Shown here one piece after another: positions 16,049-24,690 of a stretch of DNA of 64,000 nt. Positions within the stretch are counted from its first letter, which is position 1. Every line of letters starts with the position of its first letter. The notes below the pieces were generated by a model that was not told where the DNA came from, did no database searches, and saw only the letters and a program-made list of their open reading frames with translations. Origin of the DNA: Dokdonella sp. (GTDB lineage Bacteria > Pseudomonadota > Gammaproteobacteria > Xanthomonadales > Rhodanobacteraceae); contig NZ_JAHCAS010000001.1 of NCBI RefSeq assembly GCF_019634775.1, forward strand, positions 1,302,001 through 1,366,000. The letters run 5' to 3'. The position numbers and the translations under genes were made by a program.

Positions 16049-16146
16049 ACGCTTGCTGTCGGAATGGTGTTCATTCCGTGAAGTAGCGCAAAGTCCAGCG
16101 GCCACGAGTATGCTGGACGGCAGTCCATTGCCGAGCCGGTGCCGCC

Positions 16147-17427
16147 GTGTCCGTTCGCTCATTCCAGGACCTGCTGCTGGTCACCCTGGTCCTTCTGTGC
16201 TCCGCCCCGTGCCTGCGCGCCGAGATTCCGGCTGACCTGCACCTTGCCCCGTTCATCAGTTCGGGCCTCAGCGATCCGTTGGCGATCCGCAGTGCGAACG
16301 ATGGCAGCGGTCGACTGTTTGTCGTCGAACGTGGCGGTACGATCCGTGTCGTCGTCAACGGTGTGCTGCAATCGACGCCCTACTACTCGCGCGCAGTCGA
16401 TACCAGCGACGTCGAGCGTGGTCTGCTCGGCCTCGCATTCGACCCGGACTTTCGCATCAACGGTACGTTCTACATCGTCTACACCGCGAGTGGCAGCAAC
16501 GGCGAGATCCTGCGCCGCCTCGTTGCCAGCAACCCGGCGGCCAACGTGTTCGCCGGCAGCGACAGCGAGGTCATGCGCATCCCGTTGTTCTACAACCACA
16601 ACGGTGGCGACATCCATTTTGGCCAGGACAACTACCTGTACTGGAGCACCGGTTCGGGCACGGGTTCGTTCGATCCGAACGATCTCGCCCAGAATCTGTG
16701 GAAGAAGACGATCAGCGGCACGACCTATTTCCTGATGGGCAAGGTGCTGCGCCTCGACGTGCGTTCGGCTACGCCATCGGCCGCGGCCAACATGTGTGGC
16801 GCAAGCGCCGGCCAGGCCGCACCCTATGCGATCCCACCCGGCAATCCGTATGCGGGTGCGGCCAATACCTGTGCCGAAATTTGGGCATACGGGTTCCGCA
16901 ATCCGTGGCGCATCAGCATCGACAGGCAGACCGGTGACCTGTGGGTTGCTGATGTCGGCGAGGGTTCCTGGGAGGAAGTCAGCCTGCGTACGGCCGCTGG
17001 TGCAGGCAATCGCAACTACGGCTATCCGCAATGCGAGGGCAACCATCATGGACGTCCTTCGGCACCGGGCGGGAACTGTCCGACGACGACCGGCACGGTC
17101 GCTCCGGTCATGGAGTACTCGCATGCCAACAGCCGCTGCTCGGTCACGGGCGGCGTCCGCTATCGCGGGCCAATCACACCTTTTCGCGGCCACTACGTCT
17201 TCGCCGATGCCTGTTCGAGCGAGCTGTTCATCGGTACCGAAGGCAGCGGCGGAAGCTGGAGCTTCGTCACACGATCGTCGGGTATCGCGCCGGGTTACGG
17301 CACGCTTTCGGGTTTCGGCGAGGACCAGAATGGCGACCTCTTCGTGGTCGATCATCAAAATGGCCGCATCTGGCGCTTCGCCTCGGCAGCGTCGGACCCG
17401 ATCTTCGGGAACGGCTTCGACCCCTGA
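16147..17427 (+). CDS. exported PQQ-dependent sugar dehydrogenase (sGDH family) with IFGNGFDP tail
   Basis: The 426-residue protein is a six-bladed propeller of the soluble glucose/aldose dehydrogenase family, oxidising sugars with pyrroloquinoline quinone. Seen: ANDGSGRLFVVERGGTIRV (blade 1), ERGLLGLAFDPDF, NHNGGDIHFGQDNYLYWSTG, AYGFRNPWRISIDRQTGDLW and WEEVSLRTAAGAGNRNYGYP, all family motifs. A signal peptide covers about 1-25 (cleavage after LRA). The start is a GTG at 16147; no in-frame ATG fits. The C-terminus DPIFGNGFDP is shared in pattern with two other exported proteins in this window and may be a sorting signal. The gene lies 98 bases after the sugar transferase; its substrate is unknown. 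Confidence 0.85.
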   Translation: MSVRSFQDLLLVTLVLLCSAPCLRAEIPADLHLAPFISSGLSDPLAIRSANDGSGRLFVVERGGTIRVVVNGVLQSTPYYSRAVDTSDVERGLLGLAFDPDFRINGTFYIVYTASGSNGEILRRLVASNPAANVFAGSDSEVMRIPLFYNHNGGDIHFGQDNYLYWSTGSGTGSFDPNDLAQNLWKKTISGTTYFLMGKVLRLDVRSATPSAAANMCGASAGQAAPYAIPPGNPYAGAANTCAEIWAYGFRNPWRISIDRQTGDLWVADVGEGSWEEVSLRTAAGAGNRNYGYPQCEGNHHGRPSAPGGNCPTTTGTVAPVMEYSHANSRCSVTGGVRYRGPITPFRGHYVFADACSSELFIGTEGSGGSWSFVTRSSGIAPGYGTLSGFGEDQNGDLFVVDHQNGRIWRFASAASDPIFGNGFDP

Positions 17428-17433
17428 GCCGTC

Positions 17434-18357
17434 TCAGCGGCGGCCCCGGCCGAGCAGGCGCGAGACGGCACGCCGTACGACGAGCCGGGTGACTTCGCGC
17501 GCATCGGCGCGGACCTCGGGTGCGTTCGAAGTGCGCAGCGCCTTGCCGCGCCAGTGCCAAGCCTCGCGCCAGCGGTTGGCGAACAGCCTTCCACGGGCAT
17601 TGCGCAGATAGGCCATCGCCAGCGCACGCATGCGTACCTGGTCGTCGACGATGCCCACCGCCTCCGCGACCGCGCGCTCGATGACGCGCGTGTAATCGTC
17701 ATAAGTACTGGCCAGTGCCGACAGGCCGTCGTGACCACGGATCGCGCGGGCGAGTGGGGCATCGACCACGCCGATCGGCCAGCGACGTGCAACGCGCAGG
17801 TGGAAGTCGAGATCCTCGGCCGTGCGCAGTGACTCGTCGAATCCGCCGACGTCGGCGAACACCTCGCGGCGGAACATCGCTGACACCGGCGCCAGTGCCG
17901 GATTGAGCAGCACGCGGTCGAGTACCCATCCGTCCTCGGGCAGGATCGCGCGCCGACCGAGGAAATCGATCGTTCGGCGTTCGGCGTCGATGCGCTCAAC
18001 ATCGCACAACACCATGCCGAAGTTCGGATGTGCCTCGAGGAAAGCGACCTGGCGCGCGGTCTTTTCCGGCAGCCATTCGTCGTCGCTGTCGAGCAGCGCG
18101 AGGTAGCGCCCGCGTGCCAACGCCATACCGCGGTTGCGCGCGGCCGATACTCCGGCGTTGCCCTGGCGCACTATGGCGACGCGGTCGCCGAACTCGGCGT
18201 GAAGTGCGTCGGCGGTGCCGTCGGTCGAGCCATCGTCGACGACGATGATCTCATCGACCCTGTGCGTCTGCGCGAGAACGCTGCGCACTGCGTGCAGGAC
18301 GAGCTCACGCCGGTTCCAGGTCGGTATGATGGCGGAAACCTCGGGAACCAGGCTCAT
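17434..18357 (-). CDS. glycosyltransferase family 2
   Basis: The 307-residue protein has a GT-A fold: VSAIIPTWNRRELVL opening, IIVVDDGSTDGTADAL, GNAGVSAARNRGMALARG, and ALLDSDDEWLP with the DxD-like metal site near 98. EDLDFHLRVARRWP near 200 supplies the likely catalytic acid. It should add one sugar to the lipid-linked repeat unit at the inner face of the membrane. The start chosen (ATG 18357) gives the usual short lead before the first strand; an ATG at 18375 would add six residues. Its ATG overlaps that of the divergent deacetylase gene within the same CATG, leaving no room for separate promoters. It converges on the sugar dehydrogenase, with 6 bases between the stops. Confidence 0.85.
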   Translation of the reverse strand: MSLVPEVSAIIPTWNRRELVLHAVRSVLAQTHRVDEIIVVDDGSTDGTADALHAEFGDRVAIVRQGNAGVSAARNRGMALARGRYLALLDSDDEWLPEKTARQVAFLEAHPNFGMVLCDVERIDAERRTIDFLGRRAILPEDGWVLDRVLLNPALAPVSAMFRREVFADVGGFDESLRTAEDLDFHLRVARRWPIGVVDAPLARAIRGHDGLSALASTYDDYTRVIERAVAEAVGIVDDQVRMRALAMAYLRNARGRLFANRWREAWHWRGKALRTSNAPEVRADAREVTRLVVRRAVSRLLGRGRR

Positions 18358-19366
18358 GTTGTCCGATCTCGCCAAGAAGGTCCTCTATGGTAGCGGCTTG
18401 CTCGGCCTCTACCATCGCCTGCGCAACCGGCGCACGCTGACCGTGATCATGTTCCACCGCGTGCTCGATCCGGTCGATCCGCGCTGGGCGTCGTGCGATC
18501 CCGACTACACGCTCGACGCTGGCCTGCTCGAACGCTGCCTCGCCTTCTTCCGCCGCCACTACCGCCTCGTCTCGGTCGACGACGTGCTCGCCGCGCGCCG
18601 CGAAGGGCGTGCGTTGCCTGCGCGCGCGCTGCTCGTGACCTTCGACGACGGCTGGTCGGACAACGTCGACTTCGCCCTGCCTCGCCTCGCGCGCGCCGGC
18701 GTGCCGGGCCTGCTGTTCGTTGTCGCCGACGTGATCGGCCGCCGCCTCGCGTTCTTCCAGGAGCGCCTGGTCGGCGCCCTGCGCCTGGGCAAACTGCGGG
18801 TGGCCGATCTCGCCGCGGCCCTGCCATCCTCCGAACCTGCCGTCGAAGGCATCGGCGGCCTGCGCCGTGTGATCGGCCGGCTCGAATCGCTCGACGAGGA
18901 AAGCCGCGAACGCGTTCTCGCACCGTTCGCCACGGCGATGGACGACGGCTTGCGCCACATGGTTGTTGCCGGGGAACTGCGCACGCTCGAAAATGGCGGC
19001 ATTGCCATCGGCCTGCACGGCAAGACGCACACGCCGATGACACGCGTGAACGACCTCGATGCCGAACTCGGCGGCGCACGCAGAGCCGTCGCTCCGCATC
19101 TGAGCGACGGACGTGCTCCAGTGACGATGTCGTTCCCGCACGGCCGCTACGACGCGGCGATCGCCGCGCGAGCGCGCGAGGCCGGGTATGAGCTCGTGTT
19201 CACCAGCGACCCGGTGTTGAATCCGACCGACCCGCAACCGGGCTGGCTGCTCGGTCGGGTCGGCTTCGAGCAGGCCGGCATCGTCGATGCGCGCGGCCGG
19301 TTCCGCGCGGATCACCTGGCCTTGCTGTTGTTTCGCACACGCCGGACACGCTTGGTCAAGGACTGA
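18356..19366 (+). CDS. polysaccharide deacetylase family protein (NodB-like)
   Basis: The 336-residue protein carries a carbohydrate esterase 4-like domain: VIMFHRVLDP at the start, LLVTFDDGWSDNVDFALP with the metal-binding Asp pair near 100, GIAIGLHGKTHTPMT with the His-x3-His-like pair near 225, and FPHGRYDAAIAARAREAGY. An insert of about 80 residues between motifs 1 and 2 is helical. It may remove N-acetyl groups from an amino sugar in the polymer. No signal peptide is present. The chosen ATG at 18356 overlaps the divergent glycosyltransferase ATG; an ATG at 18326 is an alternative with a longer N-terminus. Its upstream control sequences must lie inside the glycosyltransferase gene. Confidence 0.8.
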   Translation: MLSDLAKKVLYGSGLLGLYHRLRNRRTLTVIMFHRVLDPVDPRWASCDPDYTLDAGLLERCLAFFRRHYRLVSVDDVLAARREGRALPARALLVTFDDGWSDNVDFALPRLARAGVPGLLFVVADVIGRRLAFFQERLVGALRLGKLRVADLAAALPSSEPAVEGIGGLRRVIGRLESLDEESRERVLAPFATAMDDGLRHMVVAGELRTLENGGIAIGLHGKTHTPMTRVNDLDAELGGARRAVAPHLSDGRAPVTMSFPHGRYDAAIAARAREAGYELVFTSDPVLNPTDPQPGWLLGRVGFEQAGIVDARGRFRADHLALLLFRTRRTRLVKD

Positions 19367-19458
19367 AGCGCGCGCGGCATGGTCGAAGGCATCAGCAAGG
19401 ACATCGCTGCGGGAAACGGTTGTGGGAAACGACTGCAGGCCACGGCTGAGGCCGATTC

Positions 19459-20502
19459 CTACTCGTCTTCGTCGGCGGAGGTGAGGTGGAGAGAACGTTC
19501 GCGAGTGGCGGCATCAGCGCTCCAGCGACCGTATACGGGGCGCCGCGAGCGTTCGACGAACCCGCAGGTGGACCAGCCGCTGAATGCCGCCGAGCTGCCG
19601 CTGAACTCGACCGAAAGCGCTGCGTGTCCGGCGCGCCGCGCAGCGTGTACGAGCACGTCCACATGTGCACGGGAGACCCCGGCGGTGCCATGCTCGGACC
19701 AGAAATCCCGAACGTGCAGTAAGCCGTCGCCGGACTGGCAGGCGAACCAGGCGACCAAGCCGCCATTGTCGTCCTCGACGATCAGGAAGCGTGTTTCGGC
19801 AAACGGACATGCGTCGAATCGCCAACGTGCGAAAGCGGCATCGCGCACGGTGGTGATGGAGTGCTGGTGCGGCGAGCGCGCCCACAACAAATCAAAGCGT
19901 GGATCGGTGCATTCGCTCCAGTGCCATCGCGTGCGCGCATCTTCGCGTCGACGGAGCCACGCTTTCAGCGCATCAATGCCGTCGAGCATCCGGCCGAACG
20001 GTACCGCGAGGATCGGCGGCAGGCGTCGCTGCAAGTAGCCGGCATGACGCAGTACGCGCGCATGGCGGACCATTTCAGCGAGCTGCTCGTAGCCGACGCG
20101 CTTGAATACCGGTGCCGCCTTCGGGTTCGGAAAGCCGTAGAGCAGGTCGAAGCGCCGACCACCGGCCGCAACCAGTGCCGATTGCAGCATGAGCGCCGGG
20201 CCGAGCGAGCGGTGTTCGCCACGCACGGCGAGGTCAACGAGCACACCGGCCTCGATTCCACGCTCACCGTCGATCATGCGTCGCGGCCCGGCCGTGGCAG
20301 CGCCGACGACACACTTGTCGACGTCGAAGCGCAGCAGGCGCAGCAGCGGCTCGCCGAACGGGCATTGCACGTAGAACCAGTCGTACTTGGCCCGCATGCG
20401 CGCATCGTCGCCAAGGTTGCCGCGCCAGACATCGAGCACAGTCTCGCGGTCGCGCGCGACGTCACCTTCCTCGATGGCGTAGACGGATGAATCGCCGGCC
20501 AT
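19459..20502 (-). CDS. GNAT-family acetyltransferase-like protein
   Basis: The 347-residue cytosolic protein resembles two acetyltransferase folds in a row. In the first, VLVDLAVRGEHRSLGPALML near 90 is like the acetyl-CoA-binding motif A, followed by LYGFPNPKAAPVFKRVGY. In the second, FARWRFDACPFAETRFLIVEDD and VDVLVHAARRAGHAALSVE are similar. The likely acceptor is a sugar, an ACP-bound group or an amine in the polysaccharide pathway. It is the last gene of the ACP-ligase-NadE-like operon, and its ATG overlaps the upstream TGA (TGATG). The family call is from motif pattern only, and a FemAB-like activity cannot be excluded. Confidence 0.65.
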   Translation of the reverse strand: MAGDSSVYAIEEGDVARDRETVLDVWRGNLGDDARMRAKYDWFYVQCPFGEPLLRLLRFDVDKCVVGAATAGPRRMIDGERGIEAGVLVDLAVRGEHRSLGPALMLQSALVAAGGRRFDLLYGFPNPKAAPVFKRVGYEQLAEMVRHARVLRHAGYLQRRLPPILAVPFGRMLDGIDALKAWLRRREDARTRWHWSECTDPRFDLLWARSPHQHSITTVRDAAFARWRFDACPFAETRFLIVEDDNGGLVAWFACQSGDGLLHVRDFWSEHGTAGVSRAHVDVLVHAARRAGHAALSVEFSGSSAAFSGWSTCGFVERSRRPVYGRWSADAATRERSLHLTSADEDE

Positions 20503-21488
20503 CAGTGCGGATCGAGCTCGGCCACTTCGCCGACGAGCACCGGACGTGCGTGCAGGTAGCGCGTCGTGCGTCGCTTTGTGCGGATGTCTTCGTAGACCGC
20601 ATCGGCCTGCTGCGCGGTGATGGCCAGCACGCGTGCGAGTTCGGTGGCCGGCACATCGTGGTTGAGTGCCCACAGCGCAAGGTCCATCGAGCGGTACGGC
20701 AGGGCGAAGTAGAACTCGTCCTGGCCCTGCTCGAGGCTGTAGGTGTCGGTGGTCGGCACCGCCGCGCATACGCGCTCGGGCAGGCCGAGGAAGCGCGCCA
20801 TGCCGTAGACCTGGCTCTTGTAGAGGTGCGCGATCGGCTTGACGTCGGCTGAGCCGTCGCCATTCTTGACGAAGAAGCCCTGGTCGTACTCGAGCCGATT
20901 CGGCGTGCCGACCACGGCGTAGTTGAGGCGATCGGCGTGGTAGTACTCGAGGGTCTTGCGGATGCGCTGCTTGAAGTTCGTCGCGGCGACGATCTGCAGG
21001 TATTCGGACAGGCCGAGTGGACGGTCGACGTTCTCGCCGGCTGGCGACACGGCGACGAGGCGGAAGCGGTTGATGCGGCCTTCGATGCCGCCGTCGATGA
21101 CGATCTTGAAGCGCCAGCCGTCGCCGTACTCTGGCAGGGCGCGGCGCACGGCGGCGTCGCGTTCGGCATAGCAGCCGATTGCGGCGAGCGCGGGGGCGAT
21201 GTCGACCATCTCGACGCGCACGCCGAGGTGTCCGGCGAGGATGCGCGCACGCGCGCCGCTGTCGTCAGAGGAATCGCGCTCGGGCAGGATCAGGGCGAAC
21301 ACCCGCTCGGGCCCGAGCGCGCGCACGGCGAGGGCGATGCTGCACGAGGAATCGATGCCGCCCGAGATGGCGACGACGAGGCCGCGTTTGTGCAGTTCGC
21401 GTGCAGTCACTTCACGCAGCCGCGTGGCGATCCGGTCCGCCTCCGCCGCATAGTCGATGTCGAGCACGCTCCAGTCCAGTGTGGTCAC
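20502..21488 (-). CDS. NAD(+) synthase-like PP-loop amide ligase
   Basis: The 328-residue protein has the ATP pyrophosphatase loop AISGGIDSS (about 40-48) and the NadE pattern further on: LILPERDSS, FKQRIRKTLEYYHAD, NYAVVGTPNRLEYDQGFFVKNGDGSADVKPIAHLYKSQVYGMARFL in pieces, with the KNGDG(S/A)D motif. Known NadE enzymes amidate nicotinic acid adenine dinucleotide with ammonia; there is no glutaminase domain here. Its position between an acyl ligase and an acetyltransferase in a polysaccharide locus suggests a paralogue that amidates a sugar acid or acyl group, though a housekeeping role remains possible. The start is a GTG at 21488 with GGAGGA before it, overlapping the ligase stop (GTGA). Confidence 0.8.
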   Translation of the reverse strand: MTTLDWSVLDIDYAAEADRIATRLREVTARELHKRGLVVAISGGIDSSCSIALAVRALGPERVFALILPERDSSDDSGARARILAGHLGVRVEMVDIAPALAAIGCYAERDAAVRRALPEYGDGWRFKIVIDGGIEGRINRFRLVAVSPAGENVDRPLGLSEYLQIVAATNFKQRIRKTLEYYHADRLNYAVVGTPNRLEYDQGFFVKNGDGSADVKPIAHLYKSQVYGMARFLGLPERVCAAVPTTDTYSLEQGQDEFYFALPYRSMDLALWALNHDVPATELARVLAITAQQADAVYEDIRTKRRTTRYLHARPVLVGEVAELDPH

Positions 21489-23014
21489 GAATCCTCCCGC
21501 CTTTCGTTGCTGGCCAACAGGGACCGCCGGATTTTGCCCGAAGCCGTTTTCGGCAGCTCGGTGGCGGCTTCGATGAACTTCGGAATCTTGTACGCGGCGA
21601 GTCGCTCGCGGCAATGTGCCTTGACGCGGTCGATCGAAGTGTCGGCGTCGTCGGCAAAGACGATGAACGCCTTGATGACCTGCCCGAGCACATCGTCGTC
21701 GACGCCGACCACGGCGACCTCCTCGACTTCGTCGAGCTCGGCGATGACTTCTTCTACGTCATTCGGGTGCACACGATGCGCACCGGTCTTGATCATGTCG
21801 CTGCGTCGGCCGGACAGGTACAGGAAGCCGTCGGCATCGATGTGACCCATGTCGCCGGTGCGCAGCCAGCCATCGGTGCCGAGTACCGTTGCAGTCAGCG
21901 CGGCGTCGCGCCAGTAACCCTGCATGACGTTGGGTCCGCGCGCATACACTTCGCCGACCGTGCCGGGTGCTGCGCTCGCACCGTGCTCGTCGCGCACCTC
22001 GAGTTCGACTCCCGGGATGGCCACTCCGACCGCGCCGGGCTTGTCGTCGAAGCATTCGGGAGGAAGCCAGGCCAGGCGTGCGGTCGCTTCGGTCTGCCCG
22101 TACATGACGAACAGGCGCGCCTGCGGGATCGCCGCGCGCAGGCGCGTGGCCAGCGCGGGCGCCATGGCGCCGCCGGCCTGGGTCAGGTAACGCAACGACG
22201 AAAGGTCGTACTCGCCGAGGCGCACGCGGTTGAGCAGCAAGGCAAAGGTTGACGGCACGCCGGAAAAGCCACTGACGCGTTCACGCGCCATGGTTTCGAC
22301 CATGAGGTGCGGGAACACGAGGTTCTGCTCGATGACGAGGCGGGCACCGGCGGCGAGATGTGTGTGCAGGACCGAGGCGCCGTACGAATAGTAGAACGGT
22401 AGGATCGTCACCGTGCTGTCGTCGGCACCGAGGCCGAGGTAGGTGATGATCGATTGCACGTTGGCCGTGAGGTTGGCGTGACTCAGCATCACGCCTTTCG
22501 GCTGGCCGGTCGTGCCCGATGTGTAGACGATCGCTGCCAGTGCATCGGCGGCGACGGGCATGGGTCGCTCGATGCGAGCGCCGGCCGGCAACACCTGCCA
22601 GCGTAGACTGCCCCGCGCCGCCGCGTCGTCGACGAGAATGACCTGCGGGCGTGGATCGAGCGCTTCGATCGCTGCACGCGCATCGCGGTTGGAGACCTCA
22701 TGCACGACCAGACGCGCACCGGAATGACGCAGCCACGGTTCGAAGTCGCGGGCCTTTGCCTGCGCGTTCAATGGGACCACGACTGCGTCGGCACGCCAGG
22801 CTGCGTAGGTGGCGACAACGGCCTCGATCGAATTCGGCAGGATCAGGGCGACGCGCTCGCCCGCCTGGACGCCAAGCGTACGAAGCGCTGCGGCAAATTC
22901 ATTGACGTGTTCATCGAGTGCTGCGTAGTCGATGCGACGCTCGCCGTCGACGAGCGCCGTGCGCTCCGGCTGCGTGTGCACATGCTCGGCGAGGCGCTCG
23001 GCGAGCCAACTCAT
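21485..23014 (-). CDS. AMP-forming acyl-CoA/acyl-ACP ligase (exosortase A system-associated type)
   Basis: The 509-residue cytosolic enzyme activates a carboxylic acid as acyl-AMP and passes it to a thiol. The P-loop IVYTSGTTGQPKGVMLSH is near 162-179, YGQTEATARLAW near 315, TGDMGHIDADGFLYLSGR near 390, and the catalytic lysine region LPKTASGKIRRSLL near the C-terminus. The acceptor is probably the acyl carrier protein encoded 20 bases upstream. Ligases with adjacent ACPs are a hallmark of XrtA-type polysaccharide loci (TIGR03098). The role is inferred to be preparing an acyl group that decorates the polymer. The stop overlaps the next start, so ACP, ligase, NadE-like protein and acetyltransferase form one operon. 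Confidence 0.88.
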   Translation of the reverse strand: MSWLAERLAEHVHTQPERTALVDGERRIDYAALDEHVNEFAAALRTLGVQAGERVALILPNSIEAVVATYAAWRADAVVVPLNAQAKARDFEPWLRHSGARLVVHEVSNRDARAAIEALDPRPQVILVDDAAARGSLRWQVLPAGARIERPMPVAADALAAIVYTSGTTGQPKGVMLSHANLTANVQSIITYLGLGADDSTVTILPFYYSYGASVLHTHLAAGARLVIEQNLVFPHLMVETMARERVSGFSGVPSTFALLLNRVRLGEYDLSSLRYLTQAGGAMAPALATRLRAAIPQARLFVMYGQTEATARLAWLPPECFDDKPGAVGVAIPGVELEVRDEHGASAAPGTVGEVYARGPNVMQGYWRDAALTATVLGTDGWLRTGDMGHIDADGFLYLSGRRSDMIKTGAHRVHPNDVEEVIAELDEVEEVAVVGVDDDVLGQVIKAFIVFADDADTSIDRVKAHCRERLAAYKIPKFIEAATELPKTASGKIRRSLLASNERREDS

Positions 23015-23034
23015 GGCGGCGTGCCGTCGTCGAC

Positions 23035-23283
23035 TCAGGCGGCGAGCTTGCGCGCCACGAATGCGGCGATCGCGTCTATCGTCTCAAAATTGGCCGGTAC
23101 CATTTCCTCGTCGGCCACCTTGAGCTTCCAGGTCTCCTCGATATGGAAAATCAGTTCGAGCATGCCGGTTGAATCGATCGTGCCACTGCGAATCAGCGAG
23201 TCGCCGTCGGCGAGCGCCGAATCGTCATCGGTGAACAGATAGTTCTTGAGCACGAACTGCTTGATCTGGCGCTTGTGGTCCAT
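23035..23283 (-). CDS. acyl carrier protein
   Basis: The small acidic protein of 82 residues is predicted to carry a 4'-phosphopantetheine arm on Ser38 in the GTIDSTGMLELIF motif, where DST replaces the usual DSL. The rest is a four-helix ACP: KQFVLKNYLF at the start, FHIEETWKLKVADEEM in the middle, and FETIDAIAAFVARKL at the end. It lies 20 bases before the acyl ligase, which probably loads it, and is the first gene of the operon. The start at 23283 is preceded by GGGGCAGACACC, a weak ribosome-binding site. It is too divergent from fatty-acid AcpP to be the housekeeping carrier and is likely dedicated to polysaccharide modification. Confidence 0.9.
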   Translation of the reverse strand: MDHKRQIKQFVLKNYLFTDDDSALADGDSLIRSGTIDSTGMLELIFHIEETWKLKVADEEMVPANFETIDAIAAFVARKLAA

Positions 23284-23472
23284 CGTGGTGTCTGCCCCTG
23301 GTTTCGATGCGGCCTGCGTTTCGGAATGCGCGGGTGCGCACGCGCCAGTTCCGGCTGCGGATTGTGCCATGCCGGCACGTGGGATGACGACGGCGCTCCG
23401 CTCCGGCTCCATGACACCAATGTTGTTTGCCGCTATGGTCGCCATCCATTGCCATGCCTGGGAGTCGCCGCG

Positions 23473-24666
23473 ATGCCGTGTTTCGCCGCCCGTCTGTCAA
23501 CTGCCGCTCTCGCGATGGCATTTTTTCTTGCTGCCTGCGGTGCGGCGAAGAGCCCACCACCGCGCGCCCAGTCCGTCGTCGCCGAATCGGGAAAGGTGCA
23601 GGAGTATGCCGCCGAAGGTGGCCGCCTCGTGGTCGAGGAACTCGCCCACGGATTCGAGTTCCCGTGGGCTCTGGTCTTCCTGCCGGACGCACGCATGCTC
23701 GTCACCGAAAAGCCGGGACGCCTCCTCCTGCTGGGCACGGATGCGAAACCCGAAGCCGAGATCAGCGGCCTGCCGAAGATTTTTGTCGACGGCCAGGCCG
23801 GCCTGCTGGATGTCGCCCTGTCGCCGAAGTTCGCCGAGGACCGACTGGTCTACATATCGTTCGCTGAACCGAACGCGCGGGGCAACCTTGCCGGCACCGC
23901 GGTCGCACGTGGCCGTCTCGACGGCCATGCGCTGCGTGAGGTCGAGGTGATCTACCGTCAGGAGCCGAAGCTGTCGAGTGGCACGCACGTAGGTTCTCGC
24001 CTCGTCTTCGATGACGCCGGTCATCTGTTCGTCACCCAGGGCGAGAACAACAAGCGCCCGACCGCGCAGGAACTCGACAAGCTGCAGGGCAAGCTCGTGC
24101 GCATCCATGCCGACGGCAGCGTGCCGCAGGACAACCCATTCTTCGGGCGGGACGGCGTGCGCCCCGAAATCTGGTCCTACGGGCACCGCAACATGCAGGG
24201 CGCCGCGCTGCACCCGGTCACGCGCAGGCTGTGGACGAGCGAGCACGGCCCCAAGGGTGGTGACGAGATCAACATCCCCGAGGCGGGAAAGAACTATGGC
24301 TGGCCGATCATCACCTGGGGCATCAACTACTCGGGCCTCACCATCCCAGAAGCCGAGGGCACGGCGAAGGACGGCATGGAGCAGCCGCACCATTACTGGC
24401 CGGTGTCGCCGGCACTGAGCGGCATGGCCTTCTATGCGGCCGATCGCATTCCCGCCTGGCGGCGCAGCCTGTTCCTCGGGGCGCTCGCTGGCACCAGCCT
24501 GATCCGCCTCGAACTCGATGGCGACCGCATCGTCGGCGAGGAACGCCTGCTCACACAACGCAACGAACGCATCCGTGACGTGCGCGTCGGCCCGGACGGG
24601 CGCGTCTACGTGCTGACCGACGCGCCGAACGGCAAGTTGCTGCGTCTGGACCTGAGAGTCCCGTGA
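23473..24666 (+). CDS. PQQ-dependent aldose sugar dehydrogenase, lipoprotein
   Basis: The 397-residue protein is a second member of the soluble aldose dehydrogenase family (YliI/Asd-like). It begins with a lipoprotein signal; the lipobox LAAC puts the modified cysteine at residue 22. Motifs in order: HGFEFPWALVFLPDARMLVTE with the catalytic-type His, GQAGLLDVALSPKFA, SGTHVGSRLVFDDAGHLFVT, YGHRNMQGAALHP, EHGPKGGDEINIPEAGKNYGWP and SPALSGMAFY. Calcium and PQQ sites are therefore kept. It diverges from the ACP-ligase operon with about 190 bases between, and is probably on the periplasmic side of the inner or outer membrane. It has no IFxxGF tail, unlike the paralogue at 16147. Confidence 0.9.
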   Translation: MPCFAARLSTAALAMAFFLAACGAAKSPPPRAQSVVAESGKVQEYAAEGGRLVVEELAHGFEFPWALVFLPDARMLVTEKPGRLLLLGTDAKPEAEISGLPKIFVDGQAGLLDVALSPKFAEDRLVYISFAEPNARGNLAGTAVARGRLDGHALREVEVIYRQEPKLSSGTHVGSRLVFDDAGHLFVTQGENNKRPTAQELDKLQGKLVRIHADGSVPQDNPFFGRDGVRPEIWSYGHRNMQGAALHPVTRRLWTSEHGPKGGDEINIPEAGKNYGWPIITWGINYSGLTIPEAEGTAKDGMEQPHHYWPVSPALSGMAFYAADRIPAWRRSLFLGALAGTSLIRLELDGDRIVGEERLLTQRNERIRDVRVGPDGRVYVLTDAPNGKLLRLDLRVP

Positions 24667-24668
24667 GC

Positions 24669-24690
24669 GCCCCGGCGCGTGTGCCGGGGC
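24669..24690. terminator. GC-rich hairpin between convergent genes
   Basis: GCCCCGGC and GCCGGGGC form a perfect 8-base stem around GCGTGT, three bases after the sugar dehydrogenase stop. No T-run follows on either strand. It may serve both that gene and the convergent asparagine-synthase-like gene. The remaining 190 bases to 24884 show nothing else. Confidence 0.5.

Noticed and set aside
23350..23380. TGGCAC on the minus strand upstream of the acyl carrier protein gene, first taken for a sigma-54 -24 element
   Set aside because: The spacing to any following GC is eight or eleven bases, not ten, which sigma-54 does not tolerate.
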